DNA of 64,000 bases from Amycolatopsis eburnea (GTDB taxonomy: Bacteria; Actinomycetota; Actinomycetes; Mycobacteriales; Pseudonocardiaceae): the NCBI RefSeq assembly GCF_003937945.1, contig NZ_RSEC01000046.1, positions 248,001 through 312,000 of the forward strand, written 5' to 3'. Positions 16,370-25,700 of the stretch are shown here, piece after piece. Numbering within the stretch: position 1 is the stretch's first letter; each line of letters starts with the position of its first letter. The notes under the pieces are model-generated. The model was not told the origin of the DNA. It was given only the letters and a program-made list of their open reading frames with translations, and made no database searches. A program made the translations under genes and the position numbers.

Positions 16370-19300
16370 ATGGTCGAGCCGCTGCGGTTCGTGGGGCGTG
16401 CCGCCGTGCTGGGCGAGGTCGGCACCGTGCTCGCCGACGCCCGAGCCGGGCGCGGCAGGCTCGTGCTCCTGACCGGCGTCGCGGGTGCAGGCAAAACCCG
16501 GATCGCCGCCGAAGTCCTCGCAGCCGCGGCTCCGGATTTCCGCACCGTGTGGGCGTGGTGCCCGCCCGGCGGTGCCGCCGACGCGCTCGCCCCGTGGGCG
16601 CAGGTCCTGCGGGAGCTCGTCGCGGCCGACGTCCAGGGCGGCCGGATCGCGCAGTCCTCCCCCGAACTTCGGGCGGTGGTCACCGGGCAAGCGGTACCCG
16701 AGGCGGCCGGCAACCCCGAGGAAGCACGGCGGCGCCTCGTCCGCGACGTCGCCGAGACGGTGCGGGCCGGCTCGGCCCGGCAGCCGCTGCTGCTCGTGCT
16801 GGACGACGTCCACGAGGCCGACGTGTCGTCGCTGCGGCTGCTGGCCGAGGTCGCGGAGACGATCCGGACCGCGCGGGTCGTCGTCCTGTGCACCGCCCGC
16901 GACGACGACCGCGCCTGGTCCGGCCACGTCCAGGCCCGGGCCCTGCTGCTCGGCCGGGCCGTGTGCCTGCCGGTCGGGCCGCTCGCCGGCCCCGAGGTCG
17001 CCGAGCTCATCGCGGCGGCGCGCGGCCGGCCGGCGACCGGGGACGAGGTCGACGCGGTCATGGCCCGCACCGGGGGCGAGGCCTTCTTCGTGACCGAGCT
17101 GGTCCGGCAAGGCGCGGACGGACCGGTTCCCGCGTCCGTGCGGGCGGCGGTCCAGGCCAGGACCGCGTCGCTGCCGGACGGCTGCGCGCGCGTCCTGACC
17201 ACGGCGTCGGTACTGGGCGTGCGGTTCGCGCTCGACGTCGTCGCCGAGGTGACCGGGCAGCCGCTCGCCGAAGTGCGCGCGATCCTGGACGACGCGGCCG
17301 CCGGGCTGCTCGGCGAGCTGGCGGCCGGCACGGCGACGTTCCGCCACCAGCTCCTGCGGGACGCCGTGTACGACGCCGTCCCGCCGGCCGAGCGGGCGGC
17401 CCTGCACGCCGAAGCGGCCGCCGTCCTGATGCGGCACGCCGAACGCGGCCGGGACGTCGGCCCGGCGCAGGTCGCCCACCACCTGCTGCGCGCCGGCCCC
17501 GAGCACGCCGCGGCCGCCGCCCGTTACGCGCGGCGCGCCGCCGACCGCGCCGCCGAGCTGCTGGCCCACGACGAAGCCGTCGCCTGGTACGAACGGGCGC
17601 GCGAGGCCGGTGTCGGCGGCGACGAGGACCTCGCCGATCTGCTGGTCGCCGCCGGCACGGCCCGGCTCGGCGCGGGCGACCGGGCCGGCTCCCGCGCCGA
17701 CTTCCGGCAGGCCGCCGCCCACGCCGGTACCCGGCCCGACCTGCTGGCGCGCGCCGCGCTGGGGTTCGGCTCCGGCGCGTCCGGCATCGAGGTCGACCTG
17801 CTCGACCGTGAGCAGATCGACCTTCTGGAGCGGGCGAGGACGGCCCTGCCGCCGGACGACTCGGCGCTGCGGGCGGCGGTCACCGCCCGGCTCTCGGTCG
17901 CCACGACCCTGCTCGAGTCCGACGAACGGCGGCTGGCGCTGGCCGAGGAAGCGGTCGGGATCGCCCGTCGCGTAGGCGATCCGGCGGCGCTGGCGCAAGC
18001 GCTGGCGGCGTTGTGCGACGCCCGCCCGGGCCCGGCGCACTGCGCGGACCGGCTCGGCTGGGCGGGCGACGTCGTGGACCTGGCCCGCCGGCTGCGCGAC
18101 CCGGTGCTGGAGCTGCTGGGCAGGCGGCTGCGGCTGGTCGCGCTGCTGGAGACCGGGGCGATCACCGGCGCCGACGCCGAGGCCCTGGCCTTCGACCACG
18201 TCGCCACCGCGCTGGACCAGCCGTTCTACCGCTGGTACCCGCCGCTGTGGCGGGGCATGCGGGCGCTGCTGGAAGGCCGGTACGACGACGTCCGGGCCGC
18301 CCTCGCCCGGACCGAAGAGCTGGGCCGGGCCTCCGGCAGCGCCAACGCGCTGGTGCTCGCCGCGACCCAGCGCTGGTGCCTGCTCACCGACACCGGCGAC
18401 CAGGCGGAGCTGGCCCGGTTCAGCGCCGAAGCCGGCCTCGAGGACATCCCGGGGATCTGGCCGCAGGTCACGCTCGCCCTGCTGGCCGCGCAGCTCGGCA
18501 GGCACGACGAAGCGCGTGCTCGCCTGTCCGCCGTCGCACCCCGGCTGGCGGCGGCGCCGCGGGACTCCGAGTGGCTGCCGATGCTCACCCAGGCCGCCGA
18601 CGCGATCGCCTTGACCGGCCCGCACCCGGCGGCCCGCCCGATCTACGACTGGCTGACGCCCTACGCGGACCTGTTCGTGGTCGAAGGCCTCGGGGCCGCG
18701 GTCCGCGGACCGGTGCACCGGTACCTCGCCCTGCTGGCCGACGCGCTGGGCGAGCCCGCCGCGGCCGGGGAACACCGGGCCCGCGCGCTCGCCGCGGCCC
18801 GGTCGATCGGGGCGACCGCCCTGGCCCGCCGGATCGAAGCGGAGTCCGGGGCAGCGCCTCCCGGTGAAGACGCCTTCGCCCGCGACGGCGAGCTGTGGCT
18901 GCTCCGGTTCGCCGGGCGCGAGACCCGTTTGCCGGACGCGAAAGGCCTGCACGACCTCGCCCGGCTCCTCGCCCACCCCGGCGTCGCCGTCCCGGCCGTC
19001 GAGCTCGCCGGCCACGCCGCACCGGAAGGCGATCTCGGCGAGGTCGTCGACGCCACCGCCCGCACGGCCTACCGGAACCGCCTGCGCGAGCTGGAAAGCG
19101 AGGCCGACGCGGCGGACGCCGACGGCGACGAGACGCGGTCGGCACGCGTCGCCGCGGAACGGGAAGCACTGCTCGCGCAGCTGTCCGCCGCCTACGGCAT
19201 CGGTGGCCGCGCGCGGCGCGCCGGCTCCCCCGCCGAACGGGCCCGCACCGCCGTCACCGCCCGCATCCGCGCCACCGTCGACCGGATCGACCGGGTGCAC

Positions 19301-19390
19301 CCGGAGCTGGCCCGCCACCTGCGCGCCGCGGTCCGCACCGGCGCGCTGTGCGTCTACGAGCCGGAGGCACCGCACACCTGGCGGACCTGA
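16370..19390 (+). CDS. Large STAND/AAA ATPase regulator without LuxR HTH
   Basis: 1006 residues. Residues 1-10 (EPLRFVGRAAVLGEV) and the Walker A GVAGAGKT at 36-43 mark an AAA_16-type NTPase. Walker B is near residue 144 (LLLVLDDVHEAD). A winged-helix-like middle (FRHQLLRDAVYDAVP) and TPR-like helical repeats of about 400 residues follow. LuxR/MalT-type relatives end in a DNA-binding HTH. Here the last 150 residues are instead a charged helical region (YRNRLRELESEADAADADGD) and a basic end, so DNA binding is not evident. It may act as a protein-level signal hub for the cupin/amidase genes downstream (68-bp gap). Confidence 0.8.
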   Translation: MVEPLRFVGRAAVLGEVGTVLADARAGRGRLVLLTGVAGAGKTRIAAEVLAAAAPDFRTVWAWCPPGGAADALAPWAQVLRELVAADVQGGRIAQSSPELRAVVTGQAVPEAAGNPEEARRRLVRDVAETVRAGSARQPLLLVLDDVHEADVSSLRLLAEVAETIRTARVVVLCTARDDDRAWSGHVQARALLLGRAVCLPVGPLAGPEVAELIAAARGRPATGDEVDAVMARTGGEAFFVTELVRQGADGPVPASVRAAVQARTASLPDGCARVLTTASVLGVRFALDVVAEVTGQPLAEVRAILDDAAAGLLGELAAGTATFRHQLLRDAVYDAVPPAERAALHAEAAAVLMRHAERGRDVGPAQVAHHLLRAGPEHAAAAARYARRAADRAAELLAHDEAVAWYERAREAGVGGDEDLADLLVAAGTARLGAGDRAGSRADFRQAAAHAGTRPDLLARAALGFGSGASGIEVDLLDREQIDLLERARTALPPDDSALRAAVTARLSVATTLLESDERRLALAEEAVGIARRVGDPAALAQALAALCDARPGPAHCADRLGWAGDVVDLARRLRDPVLELLGRRLRLVALLETGAITGADAEALAFDHVATALDQPFYRWYPPLWRGMRALLEGRYDDVRAALARTEELGRASGSANALVLAATQRWCLLTDTGDQAELARFSAEAGLEDIPGIWPQVTLALLAAQLGRHDEARARLSAVAPRLAAAPRDSEWLPMLTQAADAIALTGPHPAARPIYDWLTPYADLFVVEGLGAAVRGPVHRYLALLADALGEPAAAGEHRARALAAARSIGATALARRIEAESGAAPPGEDAFARDGELWLLRFAGRETRLPDAKGLHDLARLLAHPGVAVPAVELAGHAAPEGDLGEVVDATARTAYRNRLRELESEADAADADGDETRSARVAAEREALLAQLSAAYGIGGRARRAGSPAERARTAVTARIRATVDRIDRVHPELARHLRAAVRTGALCVYEPEAPHTWRT

Positions 19391-19458
19391 CCTCACACCG
19401 TGCGGCCGGAACTCACGCCTACCGGGTGAAGACCGTCCACCCACCGTGAGGAGTCCCG

Positions 19459-19836
19459 ATGCCCCGCACCAGCAAGGCCGAAGCCCCGCTGTCCCTCGAC
19501 GAGCCCGAGATCGAGGGCCGTTACGTCGAACTCGGCGAGTACACCGTCGGCTACGAGACCCACAAGGCCGACCTGGACCCGGCGCCGCTGTTCCGCGGCC
19601 TGCCCGGCGACCGCTGCCAGTGCCCGCACTGGGGCACCGTGGTCAGCGGGAAGGTCGTGTTCCGCTACGCCGACCACGACGAGGTCTACCAGGCCGGGGA
19701 CACCTACTACGGCGCTCCCGGCCACTTGCCGCTCGTGTTCGCCGGCACCGAACTGGTCGAGTTCAGCCCGACGGCCGCGCTGGCCGCCACCATGGCCGTC
19801 GTCGGCCGCAACCTGGCCGCCGCGAAGGCGGGCTGA
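19459..19836 (+). CDS. Cupin-domain protein
   Basis: 125 residues from ATG 19459 with GTGAGGAG ahead. The central cupin pattern includes CPHWGTVVSGKVVFRY, then YQAGDTYYGAPGHLPLVF. One of the usual His ligands is present (PHWG) and another sits in PGHLP, so metal binding is possible but atypical. Single-domain cupins of this type bind or isomerise small molecules. It sits between the STAND ATPase and a small alpha/beta protein gene, 5 bp from the latter. Confidence 0.75.
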   Translation: MPRTSKAEAPLSLDEPEIEGRYVELGEYTVGYETHKADLDPAPLFRGLPGDRCQCPHWGTVVSGKVVFRYADHDEVYQAGDTYYGAPGHLPLVFAGTELVEFSPTAALAATMAVVGRNLAAAKAG

Positions 19837-19841
19837 GCGCC

Positions 19842-20129
19842 GTGTACCTCGCCGCCTACCACTTCGAGGGCAACGCCACCGAGTTGCTGCCCGCCTACGA
19901 CAAGCTCCTCGCGGCGTTCCCGCCGGAGCAGATCCTGCTGCACGCCTGCGTGACGCGCGCCGGCGGCATCACGGTCTTCGACGCCTGCCCCACCGAAGCC
20001 GATTTCACGGCCTTCAGCACCGATCCCGGCTTCGCCGCCGCGATCGCCGATGCCGGGCTGCCCCCGGCCCGGGTCGAACCGCTCGGCGAAGTCCACGCCG
20101 CGCACGGATCCCGGACGGTGCCGTCGTGA
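19842..20129 (+). CDS. Small unknown protein, ferredoxin-like fold candidate
   Basis: 95 residues from GTG 19842, with the cupin gene stop 5 bp upstream. The sequence begins VYLAAYHFEGNATELLPAYDKL, continues QILLHACVTRAGGITVFDACP, and has FTAFSTDPGFAAAI. The alternating strands and helices resemble dimeric alpha-beta barrel proteins (antibiotic-biosynthesis monooxygenase-like), but no signature residue confirms it. The stop overlaps the amidase start (GTGA), so it is certainly part of the same operon. Confidence 0.6.
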   Translation: MYLAAYHFEGNATELLPAYDKLLAAFPPEQILLHACVTRAGGITVFDACPTEADFTAFSTDPGFAAAIADAGLPPARVEPLGEVHAAHGSRTVPS

Positions 20130-21616
20130 CCGATCTGTCCACACTGGACGCCACCGCGCAGGCCGCGCTGGTCCGCGGCGGTGAGCTCACCGCCGCGGAC
20201 CTGGTCGACGCCGCCATCGAGCGCGTCGAGCACCTGAACCCGCTCCTCAACGCCGTCATCACCCCGATGTTCGACGCGGCGCGGGCCGCCGCGCCCACCG
20301 CGGCCGGCCCGTTCGCCGGGGTTCCGTTCCTGCTCAAGGACCTCGTCACCGAGGTACCGGGCGTCCGGTTCACCGAAGGGTCGGTTTTCCTGCGGGACAA
20401 CGTGTCCGGCTCCGAATCCGAGCTGGTGCGGCGCCTACGCGGCGCCGGCCTCGTGCTGCTCGGCAAGACCAACACGCCGGAGTTCGGCATGGTCCCGGCG
20501 TGCGAACCGGTGCTGCACGGCCCGACGCGCAACCCGTGGGCCCCGGACCGCTCGACGAGCGGCTCCAGCGGCGGCTCGGCGGCGGCGGTCGCCTCCGGAA
20601 TGGTCCCGATGGCCCACGGCAACGACCTCGGCGGCTCGCTGCGGTTCCCCGCGTCGGCGTGCGGGCTGTTCGGTCTCAAGCCGACACGCGCCCGGGTCCC
20701 GCTCGGCCCGGAGTACGGCGACGTGCTGGGCGGCTGGGCCGCCGAACACGCGCTCACCCGCTCGGTCCGCGACAGCGCCGCCCTGCTCGACGCCATCGCC
20801 GGGCCCGCGCCGGGTGACCCGTACCCGGCGCCACCGCGGACCCGGCCGTTCGCCGCCGAAGTGACCACCGCCCCCGGCCGGCTGCGCATCGCGTTCAGCC
20901 CACGGCTTCCGGACGGTTCGCTCGGTCATCCCGACTGCCTGGCGGCCCTCGACGACGCCGTCGCGCTCTGCACGGCACTCGGCCACGAACTCGTCGAAGC
21001 GGATCTGCCCGGCCTGACCCCGGCGGTCGGCACCGCGATCGGAACGGCGTTCAACGCGGCGACCGCGTGGATCGTCGAGTACTGGATCCGCCGGCTGGGC
21101 CGCCGCCCGGCCCCCGGCGACCTGGAACCGCTGACCGAGGCCTACTGGGCAGCGGGCCAGCGCGTCAGCGCGGCCGACTACCTGCTGGCCACCGAAGACC
21201 TGCAGGCCTTCTCCCGGGTGGTCGCGGAATTCCTCGGCGGGTTCGACGCGTGGCTGACGCCCACGATGTCGGCCCCGCCGGCCCGCATCGGCGAGATCAC
21301 CTCGACGCCGGAAGAACCCTTGCGAGCGCTGGAACGCGGCGCACCGACGGTCGCCTACCCGGCGGTGGTCGCGAACATCACCGGCAACCCGGCGATGTCG
21401 GTTCCGTTGTGGCGCACCACCGATGGCCTCCCGATCGGCGTCCACTTCCTCGGCCGGTTCGGCGGCGAAGCCACCCTGTTCCGCCTCGCCGGGCAGCTCG
21501 AGGAGGCCCGCCCGTGGGCGGCCGCTCTGGACGCGTGCGTGGGAGACGCCCTCGCCCGGAGCCGTCAGCGGGTGTCGTCGCCGAGCCTGCGGTGCAGGTC
21601 GGCGATCGTGTCGTGA
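20126..21616 (+). CDS. Amidase signature family hydrolase
   Basis: 496 residues from GTG 20126. The Ser-cisSer-Lys machinery is visible: the lysine in FLLKDLVTE (residue about 71), the glycine/serine-rich loop TSGSSGGSAAAVASG and the nucleophile region NDLGGSLRFPAS. The length is normal for the family, which hydrolyses amides or Glu/Asp-tRNA in the cytoplasm. A lone gene without GatB/GatC is most likely a catabolic amidase. The last 52 bp overlap the convergent MerR-like gene, so its C-terminus (after about residue 479) may be non-homologous extension. Confidence 0.9.
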   Translation: MTDLSTLDATAQAALVRGGELTAADLVDAAIERVEHLNPLLNAVITPMFDAARAAAPTAAGPFAGVPFLLKDLVTEVPGVRFTEGSVFLRDNVSGSESELVRRLRGAGLVLLGKTNTPEFGMVPACEPVLHGPTRNPWAPDRSTSGSSGGSAAAVASGMVPMAHGNDLGGSLRFPASACGLFGLKPTRARVPLGPEYGDVLGGWAAEHALTRSVRDSAALLDAIAGPAPGDPYPAPPRTRPFAAEVTTAPGRLRIAFSPRLPDGSLGHPDCLAALDDAVALCTALGHELVEADLPGLTPAVGTAIGTAFNAATAWIVEYWIRRLGRRPAPGDLEPLTEAYWAAGQRVSAADYLLATEDLQAFSRVVAEFLGGFDAWLTPTMSAPPARIGEITSTPEEPLRALERGAPTVAYPAVVANITGNPAMSVPLWRTTDGLPIGVHFLGRFGGEATLFRLAGQLEEARPWAAALDACVGDALARSRQRVSSPSLRCRSAIVS

Positions 21617-21882
21617 GCCTGGGTGAGCTCGTCCTGCAGGCCGATGATGCGGGCCGCGGCGGCGAGGTTGTGCCCCTCGTCGAGCTGGTCGCGGATGCGG
21701 ACGGCGAGGGCCAGCTGACGGCGGGAGTAACGGCGGTGCCCGCCGCCGGAACGCTCGGGGCGCACCAGCTCGGCGGCGTCGAGACTGCGCAGGAACGCCT
21801 CCTGGACCCCGAGCATCCTGGCCGCCTGCCCGGTGGTGTAGGCGGGGTAGTCCTCGTCGTCCAGCTTCGTCAGGTCGGCCAC
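21565..21882 (-). CDS. Small MerR-type HTH protein
   Basis: 105 residues from GTG 21882, with GAGGAG 7 bp ahead. It has a MerR winged helix (YTTGQAARMLGVQEAFLRSL, GGHRRYSRRQLALAVRIRDQL) and a short helical end (LQDELTQAHDTIADLHRRLG), but no effector domain. Such mini-MerR proteins in actinobacteria act in stress or developmental control. The 3' end overlaps the amidase gene by 52 bp on the opposite strand, so expression of one may interfere with the other. It is divergent from the strong promoter at 21934. Confidence 0.85.
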   Translation of the reverse strand: MADLTKLDDEDYPAYTTGQAARMLGVQEAFLRSLDAAELVRPERSGGGHRRYSRRQLALAVRIRDQLDEGHNLAAAARIIGLQDELTQAHDTIADLHRRLGDDTR

Positions 21883-21933
21883 CCACGACTCCTCGTCCCT
21901 TGGTGGTGGCTTCAGGCTATCCGGCCCACCCAC

Positions 21934-21962
21934 TTGACACAATCTCCAGTCAGCGCTATAGA
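21934..21962 (+). promoter_or_regulatory. Near-consensus sigma-70 promoter
   Basis: TTGACA (21934-21939) and TATAGA (21957-21962) are separated by exactly 17 bp and followed by an AT-rich start region (GAAAATAG). This is the cleanest housekeeping promoter in the window. It reads rightward into the 101-aa gene at 22024, with a start expected near 21969. Confidence 0.75.
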
Positions 21963-22023
21963 AAATAGTGAGTGGTGAATGACCTGGTTGGGATGAACAA
22001 CACCGTGCCGGGGGTGATTCACG

Positions 22024-22329
22024 ATGCCGGACACCGCACGCGAAACGGCCGCTCGCGCCGGGTTCGCCGAGCTGATCTGCGCCGACCCGGACTGGGTCCG
22101 CGCGGAGTTCGACGCGATGGTGGCCGCGAACTTCCGGACACCCCCGCCTCGTCGCGAACCAGCACCGCGGCCGGATTCCTCCGGGCACCGGACGTCCTCG
22201 CGCGGCCACCGCGACGCAGGCCGCCGGACACCGCCGACGATCCCGGTCCCCCCGTGCCCGCGGCGGGAGCGCTCCCCTCCGCGGCCCGCCAGTGACACCG
22301 GCAAGGAAGCGCACTTGAAGGGCAGGTGA
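22024..22329 (+). CDS. Small conserved-type hypothetical protein
   Basis: 101 residues from ATG 22024, about 55 bp behind the strong promoter. The first 40 residues form a well-structured helical start (ARAGFAELICADPDWVRAEF, DAMVAANFRTPPP). The rest is Pro/Arg-rich and disordered. Small proteins of this shape are, as far as I recall, widespread in Pseudonocardiaceae without assigned function. The spacing to the MerR-like gene suggests divergent, perhaps opposed, control. No better function can be given. Confidence 0.55.
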   Translation: MPDTARETAARAGFAELICADPDWVRAEFDAMVAANFRTPPPRREPAPRPDSSGHRTSSRGHRDAGRRTPPTIPVPPCPRRERSPPRPASDTGKEAHLKGR

Positions 22330-22527
22330 TGCGCCGCCGCGGTGCCGGCCGCCGGGTAGCGACCAGATTCCTTTTCGGGCGAGATCCTCGACGGACCGCC
22401 ATGCGTCTCGTGGCGCGATGCGCGCACGCTACCCGGGCAGCCGGCGAAACGCGGCTGTGACAGCGAAAGCACGTCGATCACGCACAGCCAACCGGCCGGC
22501 GGCAGCGCCGCCGGCCCGCTCCCTTCC

Positions 22528-22563
22528 GGCCCCGTCGCCCGCGTCCTCCGGGGCGACGGGGCC
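22528..22563 (+). terminator. Strong hairpin, probable terminator
   Basis: GGCCCCGTCGCCC (22528-22540) pairs perfectly with 22551-22563 across a 10-nt loop. It lies 198 bp past the stop of the 101-aa gene and may end that transcript before the GH2 promoter. Confidence 0.5.
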
Positions 22564-22754
22564 CTCTCGTACCGCGATGCCGCCGGCGCCCCTCGCCGGC
22601 GCGCGGTTCCCTTGTCGTTGTGCCGCGCGTGAGCACGCCGGACCCGCGCGCAACTCCTTCATGGCCGCCGCGAACCGGGCAGTCGGCCGCCGAGATACCG
22701 CCATTCGGCGGTAGTTAGCAGTCCGACATGTCTGCTTCGATGCACCCGGTAGCG

Positions 22755-22772
22755 TTTTACAACGTTGTAAAA
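22755..22772. promoter_or_regulatory. LacI-family operator, perfect 18-bp palindrome
   Basis: TTTTACAAC followed directly by GTTGTAAAA, ending 16 bp before the ATG of the GH2 glycosidase. A central CG with A/T-rich flanks is typical of LacI/GalR-family sugar repressors. No LacI gene is in the window, so the regulator acts in trans. Confidence 0.7.
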
Positions 22773-22788
22773 ATGAAGGGTCCCGCCG

Positions 22789-25700
22789 ATGAGAAGAGCC
22801 GCTTCCGTCCTCGTCGCCGCCCTGGTGGCGCTGGGCGTGGCATCCGGCACGCCGCCCGCAGGCGCCGCCGAGCCCGTGCACGGCTTGAAGGCCGAGTACT
22901 TCACGCCCTCGGCGCCGGGCGCACACGACTTCGCCACCCTGGCCGGCACCGCGCTCGACTCGGAGGTCGACCACCCCGACCTGACCTCGGTCTTCGGGCT
23001 GGTCACCGGGCGCACGGAGAACACGACCGCGCGCTGGACCGGGCAGCTCGCCGTGCCGCAGACCGGCGACTACACGTTCTACGCCATCGGCGACAACGGG
23101 TTCCGGCTGTTCCTCGACGGCGCGCCGGTGATCGACCACTGGGTCGGCGACTGGGACAAGGAGCAGACCAGCGCGCCGGTCACGCTGACCGCGGGCAAGC
23201 AGTACGACTTCAAGCTGGAGATGTTCCAGGACACCGGCGGCGCCAACATGTTCCTGCGCTGGTCGAGCGCGGCGATCGCGAAGCAGATCGTGCCGCTCTC
23301 GGCGTTCACGCCGCCGGCCGGCTTCGCCGTCGTGCCGCGCACGGCGGACATCTCCCACGACGGCCGCACCCTCACGGCCGGCTTCGACGGCCGCGTCTCG
23401 GGAACGAACGACCTGAAGGACCACCTGCGCATCGAGGTCGACGCGACGCCGATGCCGGTCTCGTCCGTCACGGCGGGCCGCGACCGGGCCACGATCCAGC
23501 TGGCCGAAAAGGTGCTGAAGGGCCAGCGGGTCACGCTGTACTACGACGGCGCGGGCGCGCTCGCGGTGAACGGCACGAAGATCGGCAAGTCCGGGCGCAT
23601 CGTCGCGAACGCCTCGGCCGAACGGCTCCGGACGCCGTGGGGCGAGCACGTCGACCCGCGCAACCCGCTGCCGGAGTACCCGCGGCCGCAGCTCGAGCGC
23701 GACCAGTGGCTCAACCTCAACGGCCCGTGGGAGTTCTCGGCCGCCAAGGAGGGCCAGCAGCCGACGTTCGGCAAGAAGCTGCCCGAGAAGGTGGTCGTGC
23801 CCTACCCGATCGAGTCGCAGCTCTCCGGGCTCGAACGGCACGAGGACCACATGTTCTACCGCCGCACGGTCACCGTCCCGCGCGACTGGAGGATCGGCGC
23901 CGGGCAGCGCCTCAAGCTCAACTTCGGCGCGGTCGACTACCAGGCCAAGGTCTGGGTCAACGGCAAGCTCGTCGCCGAGCACACCGGCGGTTACACGGCG
24001 TTCAGCGCGGACATCACCGACGCGCTCAAGCGCGGCGCCGAGCAGGAGATCGTCGTCGCCGTCACCGACACGACCGGCCCGCACCAGCCCAAGGGCAAGC
24101 AGTCCCCCAACCCCGGCGGCATCTTCTACACGCCGTCGTCGGGCATCTGGCAGACGGTGTGGCTGGAACCCGTGGCGGACCAGGGCATCGACGAAATCAA
24201 GACGACCCCCGACCTCACCACCAGCTCGCTCGCGCTGAACGTCAAGTCGGCGGGCAACGCCGTCGTCACGGCGGTCGCCAAGGACGCGCGCGGCCGGCAG
24301 GTCGGCACGATCACCGGACCGGCGAACGCGAACCTGAAGCTGCCGGTGCCGGACGCGCACCTGTGGACGCCGGACGACCCGTACCTGTACCAGCTGGAGA
24401 TCAAGCTGGGCGGCGACAAGGTCAAGAGCTACTTCGGCATGCGGTCCACCGGCATCACCAACGTGAACGGCGTCCCCAAGCTGACGCTCAACGGCAAGCC
24501 GTTCTTCTCCCTGATGCAGCTGGACCAGGGTTTCTACCCGGACGGCCTCAACACCGCGCCGAGCGACGACGCCCTCGTCTTCGACCTGAAGGCGCAGAAG
24601 GACCTCGGCTTCAACGCCGTCCGCAAGCACATCAAGGTCGAGCCCGCCCGCTGGTACTACCACGCGGACCAGCTCGGATTGCTGGTGTGGCAGGACTTCG
24701 TGTCCCTCGACGACGGCAACGACCCCGGGGCGCAGCAGGCGTGGCTCAGCCAGGGCCTCGAAGAGATGCACCAGCTGCAGAACTACCCGTCGATCTACGC
24801 CTGGATCGTGTTCAACGAGGGCTGGGGCGAGTGGGACAAGGCCGCCACCGGCCGGATCACCGACCAGGTCAAGGCCGCGGACCCGAGCCGGATCGTCAAC
24901 GCCCACAGCGGGGTGAACTGCTGTGCCTCCAAGGGCGACTCGGGCGCGGGCGACGTCATCGACCACCACGACTACAACAACACCGACCCGGCCCGATCCG
25001 ACGGCAAGCGCGTCGCGATGGACGGCGAGCACGGCGGCTTCACGCTGCGCACGCCGGGCCACCAGTGGCCGGGTGCGCCGATCGCGATCTACAGCGGCGT
25101 GGCGGACAAGGCGGCGCTGACGGCGAAGTACGTCGACAACACCCGCACGTTCTACCTCGGGCAGGCGCGGGCCGAGCTTTCGGCGTCGGTCTACACGCAG
25201 GTCACCGACCTGGAAGGCGAGCTCAACGGGCTCTGGACGTACGACCGCAAGCGCATCAAGGTCGACCCGGGTCCGGTCCGCGAGATCAACCGGCGCGTGA
25301 TCGAGGCCGGCGCCGACGCGGGCAAGCCGTACCCGTACGCGGGCAAGGGCACGTGGACCCTCGACGAGCAAGGGGGTACGACCGCGAAGGACTCGAGCGG
25401 CGGCAACAACCCGCTGACGCTCACCCCGACCGGGGCAGCCTTCAAGGACGGCGCGCTGCAGTTCACCGGCGGCTCGGCCGACACCTACGGCCCGGTCGTC
25501 GACACGACCGGTGACTACACGGTGTCCGCGAAGGTGCGGCTCGACGCGCTGCCCGGCAACTACGCGACGGCGGTGAGCCAGGACGGCCGCGAGCGGGAAA
25601 GCCCGTTCTACCTCCAGTACGGGCAGGGCGCGTTCGCGTTCAGCACCCCCGGCGGCAACCGGGCCCGGTACGAGGTGGTGCCGGAGATCGGCCGCTGGTA

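Larger units (their letters stand above)
22330..22788. other. Intergenic region before GH2 gene
   Basis: 459 bp without a credible gene. It holds a 13-bp-stem hairpin at 22528-22563 and the LacI-type palindrome at 22755-22772. Frames crossing it give Arg/Pro-rich translations only. The -35/-10 of the GH2 gene is not obvious; AT-rich blocks near 22710-22740 are candidates. Confidence 0.5.

Noticed and set aside
16253..19444. A 1,000-codon minus-strand frame opposite the STAND ATPase
   Set aside because: Translation is low-complexity Arg/Gly/Ala without domain features, while the plus strand has Walker motifs.
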